From an uncultured beta proteobacterium (GTDB taxonomy: Bacteria; Pseudomonadota; Gammaproteobacteria; Burkholderiales; Burkholderiaceae_C): DNA of 12,908 nt. The notes under the pieces were generated by a model. The model made no database searches. It had not been told where the DNA came from and saw nothing but the letters and a program-made list of their open reading frames with translations. This document shows positions 1 to 9,291 of the stretch, piece after piece. The stretch lies in NCBI GenBank assembly GCA_903834645.1, contig CAILKA010000587.1:1-12908 (forward strand), given 5' to 3'. Within the stretch, counting starts at the first letter, position 1. The number at the start of each line of letters is the position of its first letter. Both the position numbers and the translations under genes were made by a program.

Positions 1-906
<906 letters not shown>

Positions 907-919
907 GGGTAGGGCCCGT

Positions 920-1795
920 TCAGCGAAGTTCGATCCGCGCCACATTCTCTCGCGTGGAGCCGATCAGGTCGATGGGCTGGCCGTTGACCCAGACGCCGGT
1001 GGCCGCAGCGTTGCCCACTGTCAGGCTCACCGGAACCGCCAGAGGCAGTTCAACGGTTTCGCCGGCGCCGAGCAGCCGGGACAGGCGGACCTGCCCCTGT
1101 GGCTCGCGCAACTCGATCCAGGAAGCCTGGGTCGCCATGATCCGAAGCCCGGCGTTCGATTCAACCGACGCTCCACTGGCGTTCACGCTCACGCCTGCGG
1201 TGCCAGGCGTCGAGCCGGGCGGCCGGGGAGCATCGGCGGGCGGCTGCACGCCAGCCGCGACAAGCGGCGGCGCCGGGAAAGCCGCTGCCGGCCCGTTGCT
1301 GGCGGACGGCGTGCCAGAGTGGGATGTCGCTGCCGAAGGCTCCGATACCCCTCCCGGCAAGCCCGCCCACTGGGGCGCCGGCTTGCCACCCAGCCACCAC
1401 CACAACGCCGGGGCCAGGATGAGGCCCAGGCCGACGACCGTCCATCGGTAACGGCGCGGGAAGCTGCCGAAGGCCGAGGGTGTTTCACGGAAAGGCTCGT
1501 CGAGACCCTCATCCAGTGTCTCCAGCCTCGGCTGCGAGGCTGCCGGCAGGCTGCTCAACACGGGCTGCGGGTCGATGCCCAGAGCGCGGCTGACGGTGTG
1601 GGCCAGCGCGCGCGCGTAGGCCGCGTCAGGGAGATCGTGCCAGCGGTCCTCCTCCATGGCCTCCAGCCGACCCGGGGCAACCTTCAGGGAAGCCGACAAA
1701 GCCATCAGGTGCAGGCCACGCGCCTGGCGTGCCTGGCGCAACAGGGCACCGGCGGTTGGCTCCGGCGGAGGCTGCGTTGCGGTCACCTCACTCAT
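920..1795 (-). CDS. rodZ: RodZ-like membrane protein with N-terminal helix-turn-helix and C-terminal DUF4115 domain
   Basis: RodZ is a single-pass inner-membrane protein that binds MreB and helps set rod shape. The 291-aa product has the family layout. A cytoplasmic HTH of the Cro/CI-like RodZ type covers about residues 15-80 (GALLRQARQARGLHL, then YARALAHTVSRALGID). A basic stretch FPRRYRW precedes a transmembrane helix at about residues 117-136 (VVGLGLILAPALWWWLGG). A Pro/Ala/Ser/Gly-rich periplasmic linker follows, and a beta-rich C-terminal domain runs from about residue 215 to the end (ASWIELREPQGQVRL...). The ATG at 1793-1795 was chosen over an upstream in-frame start at 1873 because the upstream 26 residues are unlike the family. 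An AGAAGGGG ribosome binding site (1803-1810) also sits 7 bases before it. The gene overlaps the pilW end by 8 bases, suggesting translational coupling. A rod-shaped cell is an inference from the family. Confidence 0.9.
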   Translation of the reverse strand: MSEVTATQPPPEPTAGALLRQARQARGLHLMALSASLKVAPGRLEAMEEDRWHDLPDAAYARALAHTVSRALGIDPQPVLSSLPAASQPRLETLDEGLDEPFRETPSAFGSFPRRYRWTVVGLGLILAPALWWWLGGKPAPQWAGLPGGVSEPSAATSHSGTPSASNGPAAAFPAPPLVAAGVQPPADAPRPPGSTPGTAGVSVNASGASVESNAGLRIMATQASWIELREPQGQVRLSRLLGAGETVELPLAVPVSLTVGNAAATGVWVNGQPIDLIGSTRENVARIELR

Positions 1796-2573
1796 CGAAT
1801 CGCCCCTTCTCCCAGAGCAAGGCCTCGCGCGACTGGGGGAAGCGCCTGGCCAGCTCCTGCCCGAGCCGATCACGCGCCGTCAGATTGCCGCTGCGGTGTT
1901 CCACCCGGGTGGCCAGCCACAAGGACTGTGGACTGGCCTGGTCAGGCTGAGCGTGCACGCGTCTCAGGTAAAAACGCGCGCGGTCCCATTCGCCTTGGCG
2001 ATACAACACATCCGAGAGGTTCAGCGCCGACGCCAGGTTGCCGGGGTCGGCCTCGAAGGCTGCCGTCAGCACCTGCTCGGCCTGCGCGAGCTGGCCGGCA
2101 CGCGCCAGACATACGCCCCAGGCCAGCCGGGTGCGCGTGGGCTCGCGCTGCGCGGGCAAGGCCAGCACCTGCCGGAACACGACATCGGCCTCCGCAAAGC
2201 GGGACTGGTTGCACAGGAACCAGGCATAGTTGTGCAGCATGTCCGCATCACGCGGTGAGATTTGCTGCGCCCGCCTGAAGCTCTCCTCGGCCAGGCGCGC
2301 CTCCCCCATTGCCGCGTAGATCAGGCCACGCAGGTTCAGGGCCTCCGGCAGGTCCGGCTTGGCCGCCAGCGCGAGCTTGATCTCGTCGAGCGCCACGGCG
2401 TTCTGGCCACGCCCGAAGTAGGCCCCTGCGAGCTCCAGGCGGACCCTGGCCAGGCGCTCGGCTTCGCTCAGGTCGGAAAGCGTGGGCAGATCGCGATCGG
2501 ACGCTCCGGGCGGGTGAGTGCAGGCGGACACGAGTGCCACCAGCGCAAGCATGGCGGCCCGTGCGAGCAGCAT
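1788..2573 (-). CDS. pilW: Type IV pilus biogenesis lipoprotein PilW/PilF (TPR protein)
   Basis: PilW/PilF is an outer-membrane TPR lipoprotein (pilotin) needed for assembly and stability of the PilQ secretin of type IV pili. The 261-aa product starts with a short lipoprotein signal peptide, MLLARAAMLALVALVSAC, with the lipidated Cys at residue 18. Several TPR units follow: ELAGAYFGRGQNAVALDEIKLAL, LNLRGLIYAAMGEARLAEESF, MLHNYAWFLCNQSRFAEAD and LNLSDVLYRQGEWDRARFYL. The length matches the usual roughly 250 aa. The start ATG (2571-2573) shares its first base with the rlmN stop (TGATG), a classic coupling arrangement; GGAG lies 10 bases upstream. An in-frame extension to 2675 was rejected because it lies inside rlmN and would bury the signal peptide. 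The rlmN-pilW-rodZ context supports PilW over other TPR lipoproteins. No other pilus gene is in the window. Confidence 0.9.
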   Translation of the reverse strand: MLLARAAMLALVALVSACTHPPGASDRDLPTLSDLSEAERLARVRLELAGAYFGRGQNAVALDEIKLALAAKPDLPEALNLRGLIYAAMGEARLAEESFRRAQQISPRDADMLHNYAWFLCNQSRFAEADVVFRQVLALPAQREPTRTRLAWGVCLARAGQLAQAEQVLTAAFEADPGNLASALNLSDVLYRQGEWDRARFYLRRVHAQPDQASPQSLWLATRVEHRSGNLTARDRLGQELARRFPQSREALLWEKGRFDE

Positions 2574-3715
2574 CACGACGAGACTCCGGCGCCCGCCACC
2601 ACGCGCACCGGAACACGACTCAGCCGCGTCTGCACATCGGTGCGGTCCTGAACCTCGCCAGCCAGCTGGCCGCACGCAGCATCGATGTCATCACCCCGCG
2701 TCTTGCGCACCGTCGTGACGATCCCCGCCTCGGACACCACCTGCGCGAAGACCTGCACGCGCGAGGCTGGCGAGCGCTTGAGTCCGGAGGCGGGAAAGGG
2801 GTTGAAGGGAATCAGGTTCACCTTGCAGGCCACAGGCTCGGAAGAGGCGCTCGTCTCACCGCGAATCAGACTCACGAGGCCCCGCGCCTGCTCGGGGGAG
2901 TCGTTGACGCCGTCGAGCATGCAGTACTCGAACGTGATGAAGTCTCGCGGGGCGCGACGCAGGTAGCGCCGGCAGGCGCCGAGCAGCTCTCTCAGCGGGT
3001 ACTTGCGGTTGAGCGGCACGAGCTCGTCGCGCAGGGTGTCGTCGGGTGCGTGCAGCGAGACCGCCAGGGCCACAGGGCAATCCTCGGACAGGCGATCGAT
3101 CATCGGCACCACGCCGGAGGTGGAGACCGTCACGCGCCTTCGGGACAGGCCGTAGCCGTGATCGTCGAGCATCGTGCGCAGAGCTGGCACGAGCGCACTG
3201 TAGTTCTGAAGCGGCTCGCCCATTCCCATCATCACGACGTTGTCGATCGCGCGAGCGCCCGCCGGCAAGCCCAGCCGTTGTCGCAGGCGATGTTCGGCGT
3301 GCCAGAGCTGCGCGACGATCTCGCCTGTCGTCAGGTTACGGCTGAAGCCCTGGTGCCCGGTGGAGCAAAAGCGGCAGCCGATCGCACAACCAGCCTGGGA
3401 GCTGATGCAAAGCGTGCCCCGGTCAGCCTCCGGGATGAAGACCGTCTCCACCGCGTTGCCAGCGCCGACGTCGAACAGCCACTTCACTGTCCCGTCAGCC
3501 GACAATTGCTCGGCAATGGGCTCCAGGGCCTTGACGGCAGCACTCGCGGCCAGCTTCTGGCGCAACGGCCGGGCCAGGTCGGACATCCGCTCGAAGCAGG
3601 ACTCCCCCTTCTGGTGGATCCAGCGGTGCAGCTGCACCGCCCGAAAACGCTTCTCGCCCATTGCCGCGCAGTGGGTCACCAGCCCTTCCAGATCGAAATC
3701 GAGCAGGTTGACCAC
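2573..3715 (-). CDS. rlmN: Dual-specificity 23S rRNA (A2503-C2) / tRNA (A37-C2) methyltransferase RlmN, radical SAM
   Basis: RlmN makes 2-methyladenosine at A2503 of 23S rRNA and A37 of some tRNAs by a radical-SAM, ping-pong mechanism. The 380-aa protein (E. coli 384 aa) carries the radical SAM cluster motif C110-AIG-C114-RF-C117. It also has both mechanistic cysteines: C103 seven residues before the cluster and C348 in GDDIDAACGQ. Other family signatures are EKRFRAVQLHRWIHQKG at the N-terminus, MGMGEPLQNY, VTVSTSGV, SLHAPDDTLRDELVPLNRKYP and NLIPFNPFP. The assigned start is a GTG (3713-3715), 17 bases after the ndk stop, with no clear Shine-Dalgarno. An in-frame CTG (3734-3736) overlapping the ndk stop as CTGA would give a natural-looking N-terminus (LTAAPAPVVNLLDFD), so the true start is uncertain by 7 codons. 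The final A is shared with the pilW start. Confidence 0.97.
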   Translation of the reverse strand: MVNLLDFDLEGLVTHCAAMGEKRFRAVQLHRWIHQKGESCFERMSDLARPLRQKLAASAAVKALEPIAEQLSADGTVKWLFDVGAGNAVETVFIPEADRGTLCISSQAGCAIGCRFCSTGHQGFSRNLTTGEIVAQLWHAEHRLRQRLGLPAGARAIDNVVMMGMGEPLQNYSALVPALRTMLDDHGYGLSRRRVTVSTSGVVPMIDRLSEDCPVALAVSLHAPDDTLRDELVPLNRKYPLRELLGACRRYLRRAPRDFITFEYCMLDGVNDSPEQARGLVSLIRGETSASSEPVACKVNLIPFNPFPASGLKRSPASRVQVFAQVVSEAGIVTTVRKTRGDDIDAACGQLAGEVQDRTDVQTRLSRVPVRVVAGAGVSS

Positions 3716-3732
3716 GGGCGCGGGCGCCGCCG

Positions 3733-4158
3733 TCAGCGGCTGTACAGGCTCATGCCTGGGAAGAAGAACGCAATCTCGGCCGCAGCGGTGTCGGCCCCGT
3801 CCGAGCCGTGCACCGCGTTGGCGTCGATGCTGTCTGCGAAATCCGCGCGGATCGTCCCCTTCTCCGCCTTGCGCGGATCGGTGGCGCCCATCAGTTCGCG
3901 GTTGCGGGCGATCGCACCCTCACCCTCGAGCACCTGCACCATCACGGGGCCCGAGATCATGAACTTCACCAAGTCAGCGAAGAACGGCCTGGCCTTGTGC
4001 ACGGCGTAGAAGGCCTCGGCCTCCGCCTGCGACAGCCACATCATGCGGGCTCCCGCAATGCGCAAACCAGCCGCCTCGAAGCGGCTGTAGATCTGCCCGA
4101 TGACGTTCTTGGCCACTGCGTCGGGCTTGATGATCGAGAGCGTGCGTTCGACGGCCAT
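3733..4158 (-). CDS. ndk: Nucleoside diphosphate kinase
   Basis: Ndk transfers the gamma phosphate of ATP to nucleoside diphosphates through a phosphohistidine, balancing NTP and dNTP pools in the cytoplasm. The 141-aa product is full length for bacterial Ndk. Signatures are ERTLSIIKPDAV at the N-terminus, the GPVMVQVLEGE strand, ARNRELMGATDPRKAEKGTIRADFA, and the active-site NAVHGSDG with the catalytic His at residue 117. The ATG at 4156-4158 was chosen because the family starts MAxERTLSI and an AGGAG lies 10 bases upstream. A longer in-frame start at 4191 adds residues foreign to the family. It is the first gene of the ndk-rlmN-pilW-rodZ-ispG run; an 81-base gap separates it from rluB and holds a candidate -10. 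Confidence 0.98.
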   Translation of the reverse strand: MAVERTLSIIKPDAVAKNVIGQIYSRFEAAGLRIAGARMMWLSQAEAEAFYAVHKARPFFADLVKFMISGPVMVQVLEGEGAIARNRELMGATDPRKAEKGTIRADFADSIDANAVHGSDGADTAAAEIAFFFPGMSLYSR

Positions 4159-4168
4159 TTGAAAAGGA

Positions 4169-4173
4169 CTCCT
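4169..4173 (-). promoter_or_regulatory. Ribosome binding site of ndk
   Basis: AGGAG on the minus strand, 10 bases before the ATG at 4158. It settles the ndk start against the longer in-frame option at 4191, which lies upstream of this site. Confidence 0.7.
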
Positions 4174-4197
4174 GGAGAATTGGAAAATCAACCCAGC

Positions 4198-4203
4198 ATT
4201 CTA
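4198..4203 (-). promoter_or_regulatory. Candidate -10 element for the ndk operon
   Basis: TAGAAT on the minus strand in the 81-base gap between rluB and ndk. It would place the transcript start near 4191 and give a leader of about 33 bases carrying the AGGAG site. No good -35 hexamer stands 16-18 bases upstream, so this rests on the -10 alone. Confidence 0.4.
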
Positions 4204-4239
4204 GGGCGGCCGCGGGGAGGGGCTTCCTTGGAAGGTCAC

Positions 4240-6339
4240 TCAGCGCTTGCCACCGCGGCGGCCGCCTTTGCCGCCGCCGCCCTTTCGCAGCAGGGCATCC
4301 CCACCGATGTAACCCACCGCCGTGCGCATCGGATCGGGCTGGCGCTCGCCACCCTGCCCCGCACCCGGCCCCTTGCCGGGCTTTCCGCGGCGGGCACTGC
4401 CGGGTTTGCCGCCGGGCTTGCCCCCACCCGTCCCGCCGCCTCGCCCGCCGCCGGGCTTGGCACCCGGTTGCGCAAAGCGGCGATCGTAGGTCTGCACAAG
4501 CGGGTTCGGGATCGGGCCGTCTTCGTCAATCTCGCGCCGAGTCTGCTTCTCGGCCTGAATGGCGCGCCGGTCATAGGTCTGCATCAGAGGGTTCGGGATC
4601 GGGCCGTCGTCCCCGTACTCGCGCACCTTGCGCCCCTGTGCCAGCGCTCGCCTGTCATAGGTCTGGACGAGCGGATTCGGAATCGGGCCCGTGTTGTCGT
4701 CTTCGTCGCCCTCGAATCCCGCCTGAGCCCCGCCTGCTGCGCCAGCCAGCGGTGCAGGGCCGCCGTCGGCGCCGCGACGGCCGCGACGTCCGCGGCGACC
4801 CTCACGGTTCTCGCGGTTCTCCCGACCCTCTCGGCCTTCCCTACCCTCACCCCGAGCCTGCGCCCGCGGCTGGCCCCCCGAAGGCGACGAGCCCGGCTGG
4901 GCTGGCCGTGCCATGCCGGTGGCCTCGCGAAGCACCTTCACATCATCCGGACTGAGATCCACCCAGGCACCGCGCTTGAGTCCGCGCGGGAGCACCACCG
5001 AGCCGTAGCGGATGCGGATAAGTCGGCTGACGGCGTGCCCGGCGGTCTCGAAGAGCTTGCGCACCTCTCGGTTACGCCCCTCGGCGATGACGACGCGGTA
5101 CCAGTGGTTCGCCCCCTCTCCACCCCCGTCGACGATGCTCAGGAACGCGGCCTTCTGGCCCTCGATTTCCACCCCCTCGAGCAACCGCTGCCGACCCTCG
5201 TCGGACAGCAGGCCAAGCACGCGCACCGCGTACTCGCGCTCCACGCCGAATCGCGGGTGCATGAGCCGGTTGGCCAGGTCGCCCGAATTGGTGAAGAGCA
5301 GCAGCCCCTCGGTATTGATGTCAAGCCGGCCGACTGACTGCCATTTCCCGTGGGGCAGGCGCGGCAGGCGGCGGAACACCGTCGGGCGGGCCTGGGGATC
5401 GTCGTGGGTCACCACTTCGCCCACGGGCTTGTGATACGCAAGCACACGCGCGGTGACGGGCGCGATCCGCAACCTGACAGGCTTGCCGTCGATGGCCACG
5501 CGATCGCCCTGCAGCACCCGCTGGCCCGTGTGCGCGGGCTCGCCGTTCACGGTCACCCGACCATCCAGGATCATCTGCTCGAGGTCACGCCGCGATCCCA
5601 GCCCGGACTGGGCCAGAACCTTGTGCAGCTTGGGGGCATCCGGCTCCGCCTCGAGCACCCGGCGCGCTGGCGATGCCGGCGCGCCGGCGGCTATCGATGG
5701 GCCAGGTGCGCCCTCGTGGGCAGGGCGACGCTGCTGCGACATCGACGGGTCGCCCTCGCCGGACATGGGCTCCTGCTGAACCAGCTGCGCGCCCGCAAGG
5801 TCGCCCTGCTCGGCAGCGGCCGGACCCGCGCCAGAAGGTGCCCCCTCGAGCGCTTCGGCCACCGCCGTGGCACCCGTGCCCGGCTCGGCGCCCGCGCCTT
5901 CCCAATCGGTGTCGTAGGCTCCCGACCGCACGTCCTCGAACAGTGCGTCCGGATCCCCGTCCAACGGCAACGACGTCCCGGCCGGCTCAACCGCCGCCTC
6001 GACGCCCGTCTCCGCTGCCCCCTCACGGGTGCGTCGGCCCCGACGCCGGTTGCGGCGGCGTCGCCGGCCATCTGGCGGGCCCTCCTCGCCTGCAGCCTCA
6101 CGCGGCTCGGACGGACCGCCCGCACCTGAGACCTCCTCCGACGAATCAGCCGGCACGGCGGTGGAATCCGCGCGCTCACCTGCGTCCTGTGGCACGGCAC
6201 CCTCAGCGGGCGGTGCCAGCACAGGAGCAGCCGTGCGGGGCGCCCGACGGCGGCGCGGCGGACGCGGTGCACCTGCGTCGCTCGGTTGCCCCGACTCGGG
6301 GGGATCGTCGTGGGTATCGGGTTCGTCAGCGCTCATCAT
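4240..6339 (-). CDS. rluB: 23S rRNA pseudouridine(2605) synthase RluB with long disordered N- and C-terminal extensions
   Basis: RluB isomerises U2605 of 23S rRNA to pseudouridine. The catalytic core is clear: an S4 RNA-binding domain at about residues 236-290 (KLHKVLAQSGLGSRRDLEQMI...), then the RsuA/RluB-type synthase domain with GRLDINTEGLLLFT (catalytic Asp340), HPRFGVEREYAVRV, EGRNREVRKLFE and RLIRIRYG. The protein has 699 aa against about 290 in E. coli. Residues 1-230 are low-complexity, acidic/Ala/Pro-rich, with a basic patch RRRRRNRRRGRRTR near 92-105. Residues 480-699 hold EGR/ENR/RGR triplets (498-523), three copies of GPIPNPL(V/M)QTYDRR and a Gly/Lys-rich end. Such tails suggest added RNA or ribosome contacts, but this is inference. 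The ATG at 6339 has GAGGAG 7 bases upstream; a second ATG follows at once. The gene overlaps the scpB end by 14 bases, indicating one transcript. Confidence 0.93.
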   Translation of the reverse strand: MMSADEPDTHDDPPESGQPSDAGAPRPPRRRRAPRTAAPVLAPPAEGAVPQDAGERADSTAVPADSSEEVSGAGGPSEPREAAGEEGPPDGRRRRRNRRRGRRTREGAAETGVEAAVEPAGTSLPLDGDPDALFEDVRSGAYDTDWEGAGAEPGTGATAVAEALEGAPSGAGPAAAEQGDLAGAQLVQQEPMSGEGDPSMSQQRRPAHEGAPGPSIAAGAPASPARRVLEAEPDAPKLHKVLAQSGLGSRRDLEQMILDGRVTVNGEPAHTGQRVLQGDRVAIDGKPVRLRIAPVTARVLAYHKPVGEVVTHDDPQARPTVFRRLPRLPHGKWQSVGRLDINTEGLLLFTNSGDLANRLMHPRFGVEREYAVRVLGLLSDEGRQRLLEGVEIEGQKAAFLSIVDGGGEGANHWYRVVIAEGRNREVRKLFETAGHAVSRLIRIRYGSVVLPRGLKRGAWVDLSPDDVKVLREATGMARPAQPGSSPSGGQPRAQARGEGREGREGRENRENREGRRGRRGRRGADGGPAPLAGAAGGAQAGFEGDEDDNTGPIPNPLVQTYDRRALAQGRKVREYGDDGPIPNPLMQTYDRRAIQAEKQTRREIDEDGPIPNPLVQTYDRRFAQPGAKPGGGRGGGTGGGKPGGKPGSARRGKPGKGPGAGQGGERQPDPMRTAVGYIGGDALLRKGGGGKGGRRGGKR
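4477..4689 (-). repeat. Three in-frame repeats encoding GPIPNPL(V/M)QTYDRR in the RluB tail
   Basis: Three 42-base units at 4648-4689, 4564-4605 and 4477-4518, spaced 84 and 87 bases apart, encode GPIPNPL(V/M)QTYDRR at RluB residues 551-564, 579-592 and 608-621. The motif is almost invariant while codons differ (for example GAC-AGG-CGA versus GAC-CGG-CGC for DRR). The linkers between copies differ in sequence, so the protein motif appears selected. Confidence 0.9.
4771..4848 (-). repeat. Imperfect triplet-residue repeat (EGR/ENR/RGR) in RluB
   Basis: A run of nine-base units encodes successive EGR, ENR and RGR triplets at RluB residues 498-523, giving a highly charged stretch between the catalytic core and the GPIPNPL repeats. 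Low-complexity DNA of this kind can change length by slippage. Confidence 0.7.
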
Positions 6340-7135
6340 GGGGGGGCTCCTCAGAGGGAGACTGCTCGGACGGGATCGGCTCGGGGCGACCCGGCTCGGG
6401 AGGGGTCGACCCCGGGAGCGACGACATCGACGCGTGCTCGGGGACTAGGTTATCGGACGCAGCGAGACCCGCCACTTCCGCCGGCAGGCCAGGCTCCTGG
6501 CCGCTGGAAGGCAGATCCTCGACCGTCGATAGGCTCACCGACGACCACTCCAGCGCGGCCTGCAGCGCGTGCGTAGCCGCGCCCGCCACCGATGCATCGG
6601 CATCAGCATCCGGCTGGCGCTCGCCCGGCGCATCGAGTGCGGGCAATTCCCCCAGGCTGCGCAGGCCCAGGTCATCCAGGAACTGGCGGGTGGTGGCGTA
6701 CAACGCTGGACGACCGGGTGAATCACGAAAGCCGATGGCCTCGATCCAGCCGCGGTCTTCCAGCTGCTTGACGATCTGGGTGGTCACGGTCACGCCCCGG
6801 ATCTCCTCGATGTCGCCGCGCGTCACGGGTTGACGGTAGGCAATGATGGCCAGAGTCTCGAGAACGGCGCGCGAGTAGCGGGGCGGCTTCTCCGGGTTGA
6901 GGCGATCGAGATACACGCGCATCGGGGGACGGCTCTGGAAGCGCCAGCCGCTGGCCAGGCACGCCAGCTCGACTCCCCTGCCCTGCCAGTCCCGCGCGAG
7001 CTCGTCGAGCAGCAGGCGGATGGTGTCCGGGCCGATCTGATCGTCGAAGAGCTGCCGCAACTCCCGCAGCGGCAGCGGGGCGGCTGCGCAGATCAATGCG
7101 GTCTCGAGGACGATCTTGGCCTCGACAGTGTTCAT
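6326..7135 (-). CDS. scpB: Segregation and condensation protein ScpB
   Basis: ScpB dimerises through winged-helix domains and, with the kleisin ScpA, forms the Smc-ScpAB condensin that organises and segregates the chromosome. The 269-aa product shows the family core in residues 1-165: KIVLETALICAAAPLPLRELRQLF at the N-terminus, the hallmark ETLAIIAYRQPVTRGDIEEI at about 93-112, and PGRPALYATTRQFLDDLGL. Residues 170-269 form a Pro/Ser/Glu-rich disordered tail, which many ScpB proteins have. The ATG at 7133-7135 was chosen because AAGGG lies 5 bases upstream and the protein then begins like its family. The in-frame extension to 7231 is rejected. rluB follows with a 14-base overlap, a common partnership. 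No scpA lies in the window. Confidence 0.95.
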   Translation of the reverse strand: MNTVEAKIVLETALICAAAPLPLRELRQLFDDQIGPDTIRLLLDELARDWQGRGVELACLASGWRFQSRPPMRVYLDRLNPEKPPRYSRAVLETLAIIAYRQPVTRGDIEEIRGVTVTTQIVKQLEDRGWIEAIGFRDSPGRPALYATTRQFLDDLGLRSLGELPALDAPGERQPDADADASVAGAATHALQAALEWSSVSLSTVEDLPSSGQEPGLPAEVAGLAASDNLVPEHASMSSLPGSTPPEPGRPEPIPSEQSPSEEPPHDER

Positions 7136-7267
7136 CGGAACCCTTGGATTGCCTCCGGCACGGCGCTGGAAGGCCTGGATGGATTCATGGGTAGGCGGGT
7201 ACAGGCGCGGGGCCCGCCACCGGACCACCACCTTCGCGCCTACGCACCTGCGGCAGTTGGCGTCCGC

Positions 7268-7294
7268 CCGGGCAATCGCCCCTGGGCTGCCCGG
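7268..7294 (-). terminator. Perfect 7-bp GC-rich inverted repeat, possible rluD terminator or leader hairpin
   Basis: CCGGGCA and TGCCCGG flank a 13-base loop in the spacer downstream of rluD. There is no T-run after it in the minus direction, so intrinsic termination is doubtful. It could instead be a structured part of the scpB leader. Confidence 0.25.
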
Positions 7295-7363
7295 TCACCA
7301 CACGGCACCTTGCGGGGCACCGGCCTCGTTGCTTCAACGGGCTCGCAGGTTAGCGGGACCCCT

Positions 7364-7369
7364 ATTGTA
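7364..7369 (-). promoter_or_regulatory. Candidate -10 element for scpB-rluB
   Basis: TACAAT on the minus strand, about 230 bases before the scpB ATG. A CTGACA (7390-7395) lies upstream, but at a 20-base spacing, longer than the usual 16-18. If used, the leader would be about 220 bases. Confidence 0.3.
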
Positions 7370-7399
7370 GCCCGCCACGGCCGCTGGCATGTCAGCCGC

Positions 7400-8383
<984 letters not shown>

Positions 8384-8392
<9 letters not shown>

Positions 8393-9226
8393 GTCGACCC
8401 GGGCTGCAGCAGCCCACCTGGTTTGAAGAGCTCATGGCGGCATGCCGCCGCGGGCTTCGTGGCCGCGCTCGTGCTGGCCGGCTGTGGAACCACCCGGGAC
8501 CGTGACACGGCCGGCGGGGAGAACCTCGAGAAATTGTATGCAGAGGCGAAGTCCGATCTGGCGGGCGGCGCCTGGGATCGGGCGATCAAGACCCTCGAAC
8601 GAATCGACGCACGGGCTACCGGCACCCTGCTCGGGCAGCAAGCCCTGCTCGACATGGCGTACGCGCAGTGGAGATCGGCCGAGCGCACCACTGCGCTGGC
8701 CACCGTCGACCGCTTCATCAAGATGCATCCGTCGAGCCCGGCCTTCGACTACGCCCTCTACTTGCGCGGCCTGATGAACTTCAGCGACGGCACGGGGCTG
8801 CTTGGCAGGCTGTCGGGCCAGTCGGTTGCCGAGCGAGACCAGCGGGCCTCGCGGGACGCCTGGCAGTCCTTCAACCAGCTTGTCACACAGTACCCGTCCT
8901 CGCGCTATGCAGAGGATGCCCGCCTGCGCATGGACTACATCGTCAACGCGCTGGCCGAGCACGAGGTGAGCGTGGCGCGCTATTACTTCAGGCGTGGCGC
9001 CTACCTCGCCGCGGCCAATCGCGCACGCCAGGCTGTCACGGAGTTCGATCGTGCTCCGGCTGCCGAAGAAGGCCTCGCCATCATGGCAGACAGCTATGAC
9101 CGGCTGGGCTTGAACGAACTGCGCGACGGTGCGCAGCGCGTGCTGCGCACCAACTTCCCCCGTAGCCGCTTCCTCGCATCGGCCACGCAGGCGCCTGGAT
9201 CCCGTCCCTGGTGGCGAATCTGGTGA
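8384..9226 (+). CDS. bamD: Outer membrane protein assembly factor BamD (ComL lipoprotein)
   Basis: BamD is the essential TPR lipoprotein of the BAM complex, anchored to the inner leaflet of the outer membrane, where it binds BamA and incoming beta-barrel substrates. The 280-aa product has a lipoprotein signal with FVAALVLAGC, the lipidated Cys at residue 34, and a rather long n-region. TPR features follow: LEKLYAEAKSDLAGGAWDRAIKTLERI, AYAQWRSAERTTALATVDRFI, HPSSPAFDYALYLRGLMNF, the signature QYPSSRYAEDARLRMDYIVNALAEHEVSVARYYFRRGAYLAAANRA and a final EEGLAIMADSYDRLGL. The mature length (247 aa) fits the family. The ATG at 8384 is used; it lacks a Shine-Dalgarno but follows TATAAT by 7 bases. 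A TTG at 8423 would shorten the signal n-region but also lacks a site. The gene is divergent from rluD and convergent with yoaA. Confidence 0.95.
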
Positions 9227-9258
9227 AGCCGCGCCCAAGCGCCTAGGGGGGCGCGGCT
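9227..9258. terminator. Hairpin between convergent bamD and yoaA, candidate bidirectional terminator
   Basis: A perfect 10-bp inverted repeat, AGCCGCGCCC (9227-9236) and GGGCGCGGCT (9249-9258), encloses a 12-base loop. It begins one base after the bamD stop and lies 34 bases past the yoaA stop. Placement and strength suit a shared terminator, but no T-run follows on either strand, so it is not a canonical intrinsic terminator. Confidence 0.5.
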
Positions 9259-9291
9259 GGCGCGCGCACCTCCGGCCGCAGGGCAATCGGG

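Larger units (their letters stand above)
7136..7399. other. 264-base spacer between rluD end and scpB start
   Basis: No supported gene lies here. The long plus-strand frame crossing it is a shadow, and the minus-strand frame joined to scpB has no family similarity. It holds a candidate minus-strand -10 (TACAAT, 7364-7369) and an inverted repeat (7268-7294). It most likely contains the scpB-rluB promoter, a leader, and the end of the rluD transcript. Confidence 0.5.

Noticed and set aside
2534..4009. 491-aa plus-strand open frame
   Set aside because: Antisense to rlmN and ndk; the translation is His/Arg/Gln-rich without recognisable motifs.
4222..4235. Short palindrome-like sequence (CTTCC-TT-GGAAG) between rluB and ndk, considered as a terminator or operator
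   Set aside because: The two-base loop is too short for an RNA hairpin and there is no T-run; too weak to call.
3808..5337. 509-aa plus-strand open frame
   Set aside because: Antisense to ndk and rluB; low-complexity, mirrors the Gly/Arg-rich RluB tail.
7136..7231. N-terminal extension of ScpB
   Set aside because: The added 32 residues do not resemble ScpB, and an AAGGG site 5 bases before the ATG at 7135 fixes the start.
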